Assembly (NCBI GenBank): GCA_014058105.1
Contig: JACGCM010002082.1
Location: 1,426,001-1,490,000 of the forward strand
DNA from: Kingdonia uniflora
Taxonomy: Eukaryota > Streptophyta > Magnoliopsida > Ranunculales > Circaeasteraceae
Length of the DNA: 64,000 nucleotides
Direction: 5' to 3'
Below, in pieces: positions 22,130 to 33,372 of the stretch. Every line of letters begins with the position of its first letter. The first letter of the stretch is position 1. The notes beneath the pieces were generated by a model. The model had not been told where the DNA came from, made no database searches, and saw nothing but the letters and a program-made list of their open reading frames with translations. A program made the position numbers and the translations under genes.

Positions 22130-23455
22130 GGTACTTTCATTGGTACAAAGCTGGTTCCATACAAAAAATACGTCGTCATTCTGTTCTTATGACATAATCA
22201 AGACATTTTTGTGAGGTCCTTCAAAGAGATGCATGGGGTCGTTTCGCCCGTGGTATGTCACAAATTGGCCATTAATATCAACGCCACGGCGGTCAAACAG
22301 AAACAGCGGCGCCTCTCACCGTGACTTTGGGATGAAGTTAACATGGAGATCGAGAAATTGATCAAAGTAGGATTCATTGGAGAAGCCAAATATCCAGATT
22401 GGATATCCAACATCGTCGCTATCCCAAAAAAGAATAGAAATATCCGAGTTTGTGTCGACTTCACCAATCTTAACATACATATTCCAAAGGATAGTTTCCC
22501 TCTTCCCAACATTCATCAAATCCTTGATTCCACAGTAAGTCATGAACTCCTATCTATGATGGATGCTGCTTCTGGATACAATTAGATTCTACTCTTAGAA
22601 GCGGATCAAGAAAATGTCACTTTCATCACTGAAAGAGGACTTTACTGCTACAAAGTCATGCCCTTCAAACTCATAAACGTAAGCGCAACTTATCAACGGT
22701 TGGTGACTACAATGTTCAAATCACATCTCGGGAAAGTCGTGGAAGTCTACATTAGTGATCTCTTATGCAAGAGCATACAGTCCATCGGCCACATATCAGA
22801 TCCCAACATAATATTCAACATTCTTTGATCTTACAAGATGCGTCTCAATCCTGCTAAGTGTTAATTCGGAGTACATTCAAGTCGATATCTAAGCCACCTC
22901 ATCAACAAGAAGGGGATTGAGGCCGATCCAGATCAGATTTACGCTTTCCTCGACATGCCATCTCTAAAAATGATGAAAGACGTTCAGAAACTTGCCGGTA
23001 AGATTTCCGTTATCAACCATTTTATTTCAAAATCTTCAGACTACTGTCGTTAGTTGTTCCTATTACTCCGCAGTGTTACCAAACAAGTAAAAGTTTAGCC
23101 AAATACAGAGGTTCAATGGACATCGGAATGCGAAGCTACTTTTTAGGATCTCAAAGCCTATTTGGGGAAGTCTCCCATCATGAGCACCCCTATAGATAAT
23201 GAGGAACTTATTATCTACCTAGCAATTACAGATACTTCACTCAGCTTGGTTCTCATTCGATTTGAAGGGAAAATTGAGAAACCAGTCTACTATATTAATA
23301 AAACCCTCACTCCAACGGAAACGAGGTACTCTAAAATCGAGAAGCTTCTTCTTACTCTTATTTATACTTCACAGAAGCTCATGCATTACTTCCAAGGTCA
23401 TTCAGTTAAAGTCATGATGAACTACCCACTCGAAGCGTTACACCAATCAAAATAG
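22130..23455 (+). pseudogene. RT and RNase H of element B, inactive
   Basis: Frames show FIGEAKYPDWISNIVAIPKK (22373), RVCVDFTNLNIHIPKDSFP (22447), MMDAASGYN then a stop where Gln belongs (22584), and VYISDLL (22745) where the second catalytic Asp pair should be YIDD. The palm and connection segments (KKGIEADPDQI) and RNase H (YLAITDTSLSLVLI, 23217, then IEKLLLTLIYTSQKLMHYFQ) follow. It ends near 23455, where the text jumps to integrase with no additional RNase H. Both the stop and YISD would block activity. Confidence 0.9.
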
Positions 23456-24600
23456 TATCTTATACCGCCGTTCAGTCACGGGGTCTTACCTCAAGTGCCT
23501 CTCTAAACAGAAAGTAGAAGATATGCTCCGCGAACTACACGAAGGGACTTGTGGCTCCCATGCCACAGGTCGATCACTGGAAAATAGAGCCATTACATAA
23601 GGAGTATTCTGGTCCGGTATGTGTAAACAAGTAGAAGAGTACTCACGCAAATGTAACACATGTCAACAGCATGGACAGATGATACGCGCCCCTACGCTCA
23701 AACTCTATGCAAACAAGGCATTTTGGCCTTTTAAAATGTGTGCACTCGATATTGTCGGCGAATTTCCTAATTCCTCAGGTAATTGTCACCACCTCCTCGT
23801 AGTTATTGATTATTTTACAAAATGGGTTGAAGCAGTTCCACTCTGCCAAACCAGAGAAGAAAAGGTCATCTCTTTTATCTGGGAATACATCACCACTCAC
23901 TTTGGGTGCCCCCTACCTAATTCATATCGATAATGGGCCCCAATTTATTAAAGAAAAAATTGTATCTTTCCTCAACCAACCCAATATCATCCACTCACCA
24001 TCCAATCACTACTACCCTTAAGGTAATGGCCAAGCTAAAATCACCAACAAAACCATCGTGGATGGACTCAAGAAACGGCTACACTAACAGAAAAAAGGGA
24101 ATTGGGTCTGAGAACTGCCTCATATCTTATGGGCATATCGCACCACTCCAAGTCCGTCAACAGGTTGTACTCTATTCCTCCTTGCCAATGGCACCAAGGC
24201 CGTCATTTCTTATGAATACCATCATCCAGTCAAAGATCACGAGCTAACTGACAAAGAAAATGAGTTTGAATTGGCTTGCAACCTCAATTGGATCGATGAA
24301 ACTAGGGAATGCGCCGTCGCTAACCTAGGTCGATATCACTATATACTGGCCATTTCGTACAATAAATGAGTCAGGAGCCGTACCTTCCAAATCAATGATC
24401 TCGTCCTCCGAGAAATACTTCAACACCGCTAAGTGCCTCGCGCTGGAAAACTAGCAGACAATTGGGAAGGTCCATTCCTAATCACAGGTTTCTCAGGCCT
24501 GGGATCATATTACCTCATGACAGAAGACGGAGCCCACATTTTAAGTCCTTAGAACACTAGGTGACTGAAATGATATTATCGTTAAGTCCCTCACTACTCC
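23456..24600 (+). pseudogene. Integrase of element B
   Basis: After a join near 23455 the frame reads LRELHEGTCGSHATGRSLEN and CKQVEEYSRKCNTCQQHGQ (zinc finger with both Cys), then CALDIVGEFPNSSGN (first Asp), VVIDYFTKWVEAVPL and, after a shift near 23930, NGPQFIKEKI (second Asp region). Next comes YYP-stop-GNGQAKITNK (24013), where E is now K, and the C-terminal tail NWEGPFLITGFSGLGSYYLM (24457). The stop in YYPQGNG is CAA to TAA. Confidence 0.85.
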
Positions 24601-24724
24601 ATTTCAGTTTCTCATTATTTCATTCCAGAAGTGAAATTTTCATTTCCATCCAATGTACATCCCTTTTCGGAATTTAATAAAAAAATTTCCCATACATCTC
24701 TCTATATTGTAGACAATACATAGA
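24601..24724. other. Spacer between integrase and tandem array of B
   Basis: Only AT-rich spacer sequence is visible between the end of integrase and the tandem array. Confidence 0.5.
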
Positions 24725-25385
24725 TTAAAGCATAGATAATATTAGCTTTCAGTCGACCTCATACCACTTAAATCAAGAATACACTTTGACTCTACTCAAT
24801 CTCCTACGATTAGGACAAGGTAACACTTATTTTCAATCAATAGACTCTACCAAACATAAGATAAAGCAAAGGTAAGACTAGCTTTCATCTCTTTCAATAT
24901 GTCTGTGACATCATACCAGTTAAATCAAGAATACACTTGGTTTGGCTGACTCTACTAAATCTCCTGCGATTAGGACAAGGTAGTACTTGTTTTCAATCAA
25001 AGGACTCTACTAGACATAAGATAAAACAAAGGTAAAACTAGCTTTCATATCTTTTAATATGTTTGTAACATCATACCAGTTAAATCAAAAATACACTTGG
25101 TTTGGTTGACTCTGCTAAATCTCATACGATTATGATAAGGTAGTACTTGTTTTCAATCAAAGGACTCTAACAGACATAAGATAAAGCAAAGGAAAAGCTA
25201 GCTTTCAAATCTTTCAATATGTCTGTGACATTTTATACGTTAAATCAAGGATACACTTGGTTTGAATGACATTACTTCACTCCGAGATTAAAACAAAGGT
25301 GATACTAGTTTTTAATCGAAGAGCTCAGCCAAACATAAGATAAAGCAAAGGTAAAGCTAGATTTCATCTCTCAACTTGTCTGCGG
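24725..25385 (+). repeat. Tandem array of about four 152-160 bp units in B
   Basis: Units contain CATACCAGTTAAATCAAGAA, then TACACTTGGTTTG, TAGGACAAGGTA, TTTTCAATCAA and ACATAAGATAAAGCAAAGGT. Anchors at 24759, 24911, 25071 and 25231 give spacings of 152, 160 and 160. Copies are diverged and the last is partial. Element C has one similar stretch at the same place (3250-3295). Plant Tat elements are known for tandem repeats in this 3' region. Confidence 0.85.
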
Positions 25386-25420
25386 AACATATTATTTCTT
25401 TTCAGGTTTATATACAACCA

Positions 25421-28400
25421 CTAAAATGGAGTTAGTTCTGATGTTGGGATGTCAGCTACGCTTTTCCCTACAATAGAAGATCGACTAGCCATGAATTTTT
25501 GAGCTTGAGCAGTCACAACAATCATACCCTGCTCAATAAATTCAGCAGACCGAGGGCCGAGATCCGTCCACATGAAACTTGTGAAATCTCCCCAGTCTAT
25601 ATCAACCTTGCAGATACATCCCTTTTCTGCCATACAGGAAAATATGGTATCTCTCTCTAACTCAAGTCTGTTTACTTCTTCTACAAAATAAACAATCACC
25701 GCCCTCAGCAATTCTGAATGTGAGGCCTGAGTTACAACTGAGTGAGAAAAAACCATCCTCGACCTTTGTAGGCGATCTTCTAACCTTTGGTACCGCATTT
25801 TTTTCCTCTCCATTTCCATATCTATTCGATCTGTAATAGCAATGTTCTCTACAGATTTTTTTTACCAGCTTTAGTTGATTTAGCTCGATTAATTGCCTCC
25901 AAATCAACCACCTGGGCACGAAGGACACCAATCTCCAAGTTTAGTTCTTCCACATCTAGAATTTTCTATAACAACTTCACTTTATCCTTTATCACAATGT
26001 CCATCGACCTGATAACACTCTCCCTGGTAAGAGCAGCGTTCAGCTTTATTTGAGACTCCTGTAGTTGTTCAACTCCTTTACGCACAGTCCCTTAAATTTG
26101 AGCAACTTCCCCCTCCAGATCCTTTATTCAAGCTGATAAGCTAACAGCATCCCCTGGAATAAGAAAACTATAGCATCATTCTTATTCTTCTTTGAGTGCA
26201 CCCCATCCACGGCGTTCCAAACAAGCAAGTTGACCTGCGCTAATTCAGCCTTCAGTTGTGTCACCCTTTCATTCAACTCATTGCATTTTCACTGTACCGA
26301 CCAAAATTCCATATTCTTTGCAGAAAAAGCTGTGGTCAATTGATCAGCTGCAACTTCAGACACGGTAAGATCATCTTGAACTATCTTTAGCTCACTCTCT
26401 TTATCAATTAATTTCTTCTTCAGTCACCCCAGCTCGCTCCTATTATTCACCAGATCAGCTCGAATTCGTTCTTAATTATTCTGTTCATTAAACAGATCAT
26501 TTCTCAAATCGGCTACCGACCGAGTTAAGCCATCCTCTGATCTTTTTAGAGCCTGTATACGGTAACGGGCCAAGTTAGCCTCCCTGCTCTTTACCATCAG
26601 TACATCATTCTGGTTTTTGAGTTTTGCTGCATGTTCTTTCAACTCCTCGAGCTCTTTTACCCTCTCTCAATTTCGGTATCCTTCTCCTCAATCTGCCCAG
26701 TTAGGTCGACAGCGATCTGTGTCGCCTCAATAAACTTGAGGTGCACCTTCACATGTTGATATTCTCTATCATCATTCGCCTCTCTCATCATATCAAACTT
26801 TTCTTCAAATTCTTGGTTACATTGGCAGACATTATCTTCGCGCAAGCGAGCTGACTCCAATTCGACCTGCACATTACATATACATTGCATCAAGCTCGAT
26901 TCAAAACAATTAACATATTACTGACATCTACTGTGTACAACTACTTTTGAACTAAAGGTCGAAGTACAATCTCGGATGGATGCTCCATAACATATACTTC
27001 CAAGTTTAAGGTACACATTCTCTATATTTTAGTATGCCGAAAACTAAAATATTTTATGTGCACCATTCCAGTTCCGTTTGCCCCAAAATTAGTAACGTTC
27101 TTTTTTGATCCGCCTCTACACTCTATTTATTACTTCGTAACTCTATACTAATGAAGCATACAAATCAACTATTTTTTTCTCTATTCTAATCTGCAGCTCT
27201 GCTTGCAAAGGCAACAGGGAAGCTGAGGTCTCTCTCTCCATAGCAAGCTCAACCTCTAAATCTTTTATTCTGAGGCGTATGTCCTTAAGTTCCTACAACA
27301 AGGTTTTCAAAAGTGACTTAGTCTACAAAGTTCTATCCAAAATATATTCATTCAGTTTACAAACATTCCATAATATTCATGCAATCGCAGTGCCATCACA
27401 CTATCCAACCTTCACAGTTTCCACCTCTGGGCATTCGTTATCATCCCCTTAGTTATTTCTCGCTGTCTGAGGAGACATAGCATCCAGCCCATCAACAACC
27501 CCAATAGCATCATCCTTGACCTCTTCATCCTCCTCCACATAGGTATCATCCCTAATGGCATCCACCTCATCTTCAGAATATCCTTTGGACGTAAGGTGAT
27601 GCCCGAGCTTGTCATGCTTAGCATCCACCTCATCTAAATCCACTTTCACCGTTGCCTGAGCTTATTAATCTCTACTACTTGGAAAGCCTTTAGGGCCTCC
27701 AACCACTTCCCCTCCTTGCTTAAATCAGATTTTAATCGAGCTACATTCCTTTTGAGATTGACCTTCTTCCTCGTCAGCTCAGCTCTCTCCTCCTCAACCC
27801 CGAGGCATATTTCGTTCACCATATTGATTAGCCCGAATCACAATACAAAATCCATCATAAACACAATTTGAGCTTATGAACCTACCATTTTGTACATCTC
27901 CTCCTCCCCGTGGAGAGCTGCCAACCTGGCCTTCTCCTCAACCTCTTTCCAATCGTCCTCAACATCAGGTCGATCCTCTATGACCTTTCCCCCTTATACT
28001 TTAGAAGGTTCAACACTTCTCTTTTTTGCCTTTTCTCCAGCCTCGCCACTTCCTGAGGCCCATAAAGCTGGAAGATGCTTCAGCATTTGCCCGAAGTAAT
28101 AGACTCAGGTAATCCTGTGTCTACTCCAGAGGACTTAGGCAAGTTTGCTCGCCGTTCCCCACCAATCCCTTGCTTTTTACTGCCGTTAGCGTTCGTCATT
28201 AGCCTTGTCGACTGAGATTTCAGAACTTTTTTGACTCGGCTGTTAACACGTTTCTTCTGGCTAATGCCAAGATCTTCCAATACAGCCTCAAGCTCTATCT
28301 CCTCTAGAATAACTTTATTCAATACTGACTTTTTCCTTGTCACCTGTGATCTAGAACCCGTCATAAACAAAACATCAACATCAGCGAATAATGTACATTT

Positions 28401-29207
28401 CAACTATCAATCTCATGCATTATCCATTGTTATACTTAAGTTATTTTACAGATCTAAACAGAAATTCCATGGGTTCTTCATCATCCCTCTGAAGGCAATC
28501 GCCCTTCACCCATATCACATTTTCATTCCAAGGTAGACCTGCTGAGTTCAGATCGAAGAAGCGAGGTCGAGTTGGGCTCGTGCAGAAACAAGCCCCTCCG
28601 CTTACACCATAATTTTTTACACCATGAACCTGCAACACATCCTCCAAGGATATCCTCCTCCTTCTACCCTCTCCTTCCCACCATATGTTCAAAGCTTCAC
28701 AAACACTTATCACCTCCCACATGTTCTCATTCATCTGAATGGGACATGCACTGATAAGATTCATAATCCCTTTAGCCAGATTGTTAAGGGAAATACTCAA
28801 CATATACTCCAACTATAACAGGTAACACAGAAATCCCTCTGAAAGCTTAGTCTAAACATTCCCATCGAAATATTCTAAAGAGATCAATCCCTCTATACCC
28901 CTATCCATTTTCTCCAGATCCAAATTAGCCTGCAAATAAAAATATTCTGCTCCCGTTGTTACAGTGCAACCCCAAAGTTTCCTACTGGCATAACCAATAC
29001 AGTTACCCCATATACCTCTTATATAAGCCTTGGCTTTACAAAACTCTTTGAAGGCATCTGAGGGAGGAGAATAGGATACCAATCTTCTAGGGAAATCTAG
29101 AAATTGATCAGCACCTACTTCTTCCTCACTTCCAGACTCCCCGATCTCAGACTAAGTTGGCCGACCAGAGGTCGGTGCCTCACTTATAGGGGAATTCCTC
29201 ATATCAA
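25421..29207 (-). pseudogene. Large spliced antisense gene of element B
   Basis: The coding exon starts at the ATG at 29202 (MRNSPISEAPTSGRPT), 6 nt after an acceptor. Domains follow leftwards: FKEFCKAKAYIRGIWGN and EYFDGN (about 28860-29060), NNLAKGIMNLISACPIQMN (28770), RRRISLEDVLQVHGVKNYG, RPRFFDLNSAG (28540) and GDCLQRDDEE (28490). Further exons resume after acceptors at about 28344 (ELEAVLEDLGISQKKRVN), 27296 (ELKDIRLRIKDLEVELAM) and 26868 (VELESARLREDNVCQ). The C-terminal half is rich in Glu, Lys and Leu heptads, so coiled coil. It ends ADIPTSELTPF at 25421. I see no catalytic motif. I infer the putative gypsy-type transposon group. Stops and shifts make it a pseudogene. Confidence 0.75.
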
Positions 29208-29419
29208 CTACAGGAAAGGATTTTTATCCAACATTCAAATATCTTTCATTATCATTATCTTTTCATATACGTCAACCACATTTAAATATCTTTCATATAT
29301 CATATAACGAACAAATTCTTATAGATTACTATAAATAGTACTTTATCACATTTTTCTTGCAATACAAATTGATATTCAAAAACACATACACATATACACA
29401 TCACATATCATCTACTAAC
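29208..29419 (-). other. Leader intron of B's antisense gene
   Basis: A minus-strand donor reads ATCGAAG then GTTAGTAG (29419) and the acceptor reads CTTTCCTGTAG (29208). The ATG follows 6 nt later. The C gene keeps donor GAAG/GTTAGT and the same short distance to the ATG. The 212-bp length is normal for a plant intron. Inferred, not measured. Confidence 0.6.
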
Positions 29420-29653
29420 CTTCGATTTCGGAATGAGAGTCCGAGGCAGCACCGTATCCTTTCCTCACCAAGTTGTTGTATAACCACCTTCGTGATTCAG
29501 ATTCAGCTACTCTCTCACGCTTTGACTGATGGTCCCTTTTGCTCAAATCTCTGCAAGTTTATGTGCTATTTTTGCCTCTCTTCTTCCTTCCTCTCTCACT
29601 GCTCTTCAAGTTTCCAGATGTTGAAAAATGTTTGATTGATGAAAATAAAGCAG

Positions 29654-29661
29654 TATTTATA
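29654..29661 (-). promoter_or_regulatory. Minus-strand TATA box of B's antisense gene
   Basis: TATAAATA on the minus strand lies about 235 bp before the leader donor, as in C. A purine-rich (GA) stretch follows around 29560-29600. Confidence 0.55.
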
Positions 29662-30202
29662 TTCTCTCTCGTTATCGACTAGCTGCTATTGGGCCCTGTA
29701 CGAGCCGTCCTCGGTTTCGAAACTGAGACATCCCTTCTACTATCCATGTCAGATGTCTTGTACCATTTCGGTAAAGACGCATTCCCATCATTACCCTTTC
29801 CCTCATATTTTATTCTATTTTTATTTCTCTTTTCTAAATTTTTCTCTGACCTAACCACACTCATAATGACTCACTCTTACGCGCAATCGAGTTTTCACAA
29901 CTTCTCCACAAGGGACAAATAAGAACTCTCTGCTTCTTTTTGTACGTAATTCTTCTTCTACTCTTATAGCAACAATAACGTCATTTCTAAAGCTCCCATA
30001 GCAAAAATTTAAATATTTTCAAAATCGCTTTTACACAACAGTCACAAACAGCATTCACAAAAATAGAGGATCTATTCAACTACAATTGCTTTCAAATTAT
30101 TCAAACTCAAACTGTTACATTCTGTCACTCCTATTTTTACATTTTGCTCTATTAACCTCACATATAATTACATCTAAAATAGCCTTGATGACCTGGGGAA
30201 CT
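29662..30202. other. Spacer between antisense genes of B
   Basis: No coding region is convincing. Plus-strand ORFs here are pyrimidine-rich shadows. It would hold the upstream promoter of the large antisense gene. Confidence 0.45.
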
Positions 30203-30555
30203 CTATCTCACCGGTAAACCTACAGCGATCCTCGCATCCTCAAATTTGATCTCTACCTCAGCAATCAATCCCACCACCTGTTCTTGATCTGCAGGATCCA
30301 CCACCAGTTCACGAAAAAACCCCTTTTAGAAAAAGTGTGCATACTCAAGTTTCCTACCCATTAAATCTAGACCTTCAAGTGTGCATACTCAAGTTCATAA
30401 AAAAACCCCTTATAGAAAAAGTGTGCATACTCCCTTACCGGAAACTCAGCATCATAATCCAACTATCCAAAATTTCTTTCCCGCCCTTCAGCAATCTTTA
30501 TTGCCAATCGTCCTTCAGCGGCATAACAGATTCTCTAGAATCGAGTCCGCACCAT
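30203..30555 (-). pseudogene. Small antisense ORF B-s1 (MVRT family)
   Basis: It begins MVRTRF at the ATG at 30555, with an early stop after six codons, and reads on in the same frame RICYAAEGRLAIKIAEGRER. After shifts it has YDAEFPVREYAHFF, then KGFFRELVVDPADQEQVVGL and FEDARIAVGLPVR ending at 30203. It matches C-s1 in MVRT, LAIKI and YDAE(F/I)P. A 32-bp stretch is repeated inside (30315 and 30401), lengthening the ORF. Function unknown; small, mixed charge, no membrane segment. Confidence 0.55.
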
Positions 30556-30593
30556 TCTTACCTCTTCTCCAGATTCAAAACTTGTTCTACCCT

Positions 30594-30601
30594 TATTTAT
30601 A
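30594..30601 (-). promoter_or_regulatory. Minus-strand TATA box of B-s1
   Basis: TATAAATA on the minus strand stands 39 bp before the MVRT start codon, as in C-s1 (34 bp) and A-s1 (41 bp). Confidence 0.5.
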
Positions 30602-31383
30602 CATTTTTACTACCAATTCCTCACATAACGCGATATTATTCTTGTATCTCGTAACAGAATCCTGATATCTTAAGAATAGTTAGTTGAACATATCTCTTCC
30701 TATCGAACTTATTCATTCCATACTTTTTCAGATCGAAGTCAGTCGTTCAAGATGTGATATTCTAAAACGACCTCTGCGAGATCGATTCTTCATTGCAAAA
30801 TTTCTACAAATTTTTTACTCTCCCACATTTATAGCACACAGGTCGAATCATATCTATATCTTAACACATATTTCTTCCTTTTTTATAAGCAACTCTCTAA
30901 TCAGTTCGATTATTACAAGTACTTTACTTTTTTCCCTCATACATGTCAGTTCATACAATGATCTAAAGTCTTCACATAACTCGATTTCTAGAGTCATTCT
31001 ATTTCTATATCAGCACGAAGTTGGATAAAAAAAATTATTCATCTCAAAATCGATTACAAGTGTCTTTACAGATAACAAGTCTTTCAAGTACTCAGTATTA
31101 AGTACTTTATAGATAACGACTTTTTCAAGTGCTTTTACCACTAACAAGTCTTTCAGGCACTCCGAAGCTTCAAAATCTTCAGTTCATTCTGCTTCAGTGA
31201 TCTTTCACCCTGATGCAAAGCAGAGATTGGAAACCACGAGTATCCTCCCTTTCATGAGTTTGGTCGAAGTCTAAATGAACTTCAATTAGAAACTATGAAA
31301 GCAGGAAACTCAGTGCTTGAACCGACTCTTCAAACTGAAGGTCTTCTTAGAGCAAAGTGATGATGGAAGTACAAAATAAATTT
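30602..31383. other. Spacer in B
   Basis: No gene is visible. Short repeats such as AACAAGTCTTTCA recur around 31065-31160. AT-rich and pyrimidine-rich stretches give long plus-strand ORFs that look non-coding. Confidence 0.4.
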
Positions 31384-31500
31384 CTACTCTCCGTCTTCCT
31401 CCTCCACTACCATCACTGTCTCTTCTATAACCTCCACCCCCGCAGAGTTGGTAGAGATAATAAGGGCCTGACCTTCGAATCCAGAATGACGTAAAAGATG
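31384..31500 (-). pseudogene. End of a possible second small antisense ORF of B
   Basis: The frame SAGVEVIEETVMVVEEEDGE, running to a stop at 31384, is very acidic. Its upstream part is scrambled by the duplicated and inverted blocks at 31505-31606, so no start can be placed. The position matches the second small ORF in A and C. Confidence 0.3.
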
Positions 31501-31504
31501 CGGG

Positions 31505-31606
31505 GGTGGAGGCTATAGAAGAGACAGTGATGCGGGGGTGGTGGAGGTTATAGAAGATCAGCGCAACCACCACCCCCGCATCACTGTCTCTTCTATAACC
31601 TCCACC
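31505..31606. repeat. Perfect-like inverted repeat, 40-bp arms and 22-nt loop
   Basis: The left arm (31505-31544) and right arm (31567-31606) are reverse complements except for one base. The motif GCGGGGGTGGAGGTTATAG also occurs at 31412-31444 and in part of the left arm and loop, so this is a small array of the same block in both orientations. On RNA it would make a long GC-rich hairpin. Confidence 0.9.
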
Positions 31607-32237
31607 GTACCACAGTTGCGCCTATCCCTGCATCTGTCTCCCCAACCATGTCCTCCGCAAGGATGCGGAGACAAACCTAGCGTTTCCCACATATTAAGAC
31701 AACGTGGTAAAGCCTCTATCTACAATAAAACTCTTCTTCAGCTTTAGCCGCTTCGTTCTCCGATAGTCCTTGATACGTCGGAGGAGCAAGAGAAGGTATT
31801 GGATCCTTTAAGGACTGATCCCCAACAAAACTTTAACTTCTACCTTTGTATTTCATACCCAATTCTCTCTTCTAGAACCATTTTACGGGTCTTCACCATC
31901 TTTGAAACTTGCAGAAGATTTTGCACAGAACAAGCATACTTTGCAAACAAACCTCAGTACATATACTATTTCTGTAACCTTACATTTATTATGCAGGTAC
32001 GTTTTCCCAAACGTCATCATTCAATACAGACGAAATGCTTCAAACCCTAATTGTCGTATACATCAAATTACCATTAACATTCAATGCACGTACATCACCC
32101 CTTAACACACGCATTTCCAATGCAGTCAAACACCATCAATTCTACCATCACATTTAAATTTCCAACCCGAAAACCCATAAGCCTGAGAATTCTTTCTCAA
32201 CCAAAGCCACTCGTGACTTCAGTTGCGAGGGGGTGAT
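31607..32237. other. Spacer before 3' LTR of B, with purine tract
   Basis: No gene is visible. The end reads GTTGCGAGGGGGTGAT (32222-32237), a purine tract for plus-strand priming, directly before the LTR. Confidence 0.6.
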
Positions 32238-32857
32238 TGTAAGGGCCTATCCCTCGATCTTACCTAAAATCAAGTTGTCTCCAGTTTAAATTACCTCCAT
32301 GTCAGACTCACGTATTTTTTATGCTTCTTCTCCAATCAACATGCCACATACTCCGCGAACTGATGAAGATTGTGGGTCGAGCTTGAACCAAAAATCTTGA
32401 ACAAGTCAAAGCCACCTGTCTCTCTCAAACTTAACAGTTACTCAGTCAACCACCACTAACCATAATGTTTAAAGAACGTGCTCCAGCACGATGAAGAACT
32501 GCGGAAGAGGCCTATATAAAGAAAATGTTCCAGAAGAGACAAGGACCAGACAAATACATGAGAAATCACCAAGAAAACTATATTTTCTAAGATTCTCAAG
32601 ATTTCAAACTTCTTTTTCACAAGATCAATAATTTCTAAATCTAGAAATCACTTGTGATAAGATATCATCAGCCTCAGGCAATAAAAGTCACTATTACAAA
32701 AATCACCACCCCGAGGTCATGGTTTTTTTACCTATTCATAGGTATTCCATGCTATATACCTGCGTCATTTCTTATTTTCTATTAGATTTTGTCAGAGGTA
32801 TTTTGGTGTAAGAGCTAATTCTAAGCCACTTTGAGCTCACGGAATTAGGCCATCACA
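32238..32857 (+). repeat. 3' LTR of element B
   Basis: The 620-bp LTR begins TGTAAGGGCCTATCCC and ends AGGCCATCACA, and is followed by GACAC. The TATA box is at 32513-32520. Confidence 0.95.
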
Positions 32858-32862
32858 GACAC

Positions 32863-33372
32863 CATACTATCCCCCGGGAAATGGCCAAGCTGAAGCTATA
32901 AACAAGAACATCTAGTCGGGATTACGTAAGCGCCTTGAAGAGAAAAATGGAAGATGGGTCGATAAACATCTTAGTGTATTATGGGCATACCGAACAACTC
33001 CTCGAACATCTACTAGCTGTACACCATTCATGATGGCCTTTGGTTCCGAAGCAGTGATCCCCTCAAACCTCGATCTCTCAAGTACCCGACGAATAATAAC
33101 AGATGAAGAAAAAGAACTTGGACTTCACTGTAACCTCAATTGGATCGAAGAAACTCTAGACCACGTCATCGCAAACTTGGGGCGATATTATGACACTCTC
33201 AAGAAGGCTTATAATAAAAGGTCAGGAAACGTACATTCGATGTCGGTGATCTTATCCTTCATCGAATCCAAGAGAGTACTCGGCCCAAAAACTCTGGTAA
33301 ATTATCTTAAAACTGGGAAGGGCCTTAAATTATCAGTGACAAGAATGATTGTAAAACATATTGCTAATAACT
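32863..33372 (+). pseudogene. Integrase of element A, C-terminal part
   Basis: This directly continues A's integrase after removal of B. The frame holds PYYPPGNGQAEAINKNI with the catalytic Glu intact (E of QAEA), then a stop, LRKRLEEKNGRWVDKHLSVL and WAYRTTPRTSTSC, and later AFGSEAVIPSNLDLSSTRRI. Taken with 18560-19096, all three catalytic acidic residues of A's integrase are present. It ends in shifts near 33372, where the usual tail is poor. Confidence 0.85.

Larger units (their letters stand above)
19102..32857 (+). mobile_element. Tat-lineage Ty3/gypsy element B, nested in A
   Basis: Element of 13,756 bp with LTRs of 621 and 620 bp and a GACAC duplication. The order is PBS, gag, protease, RT-RNase H, integrase (no additional RNase H), a tandem array, a large spliced antisense gene, one or two small antisense ORFs, an inverted repeat, purine tract and 3' LTR. 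It cuts A's integrase just before the block with the catalytic Glu. Its LTR start (GGGCCTATCCCTCGAT) resembles those of C and H, so these three form one group and A another. RT and many other parts are inactive. Confidence 0.95.

Noticed and set aside
29357..32105. Long plus-strand ORFs in B's 3' region
   Set aside because: Pyrimidine-rich DNA without stops. Homology between B and C is on the minus strand.
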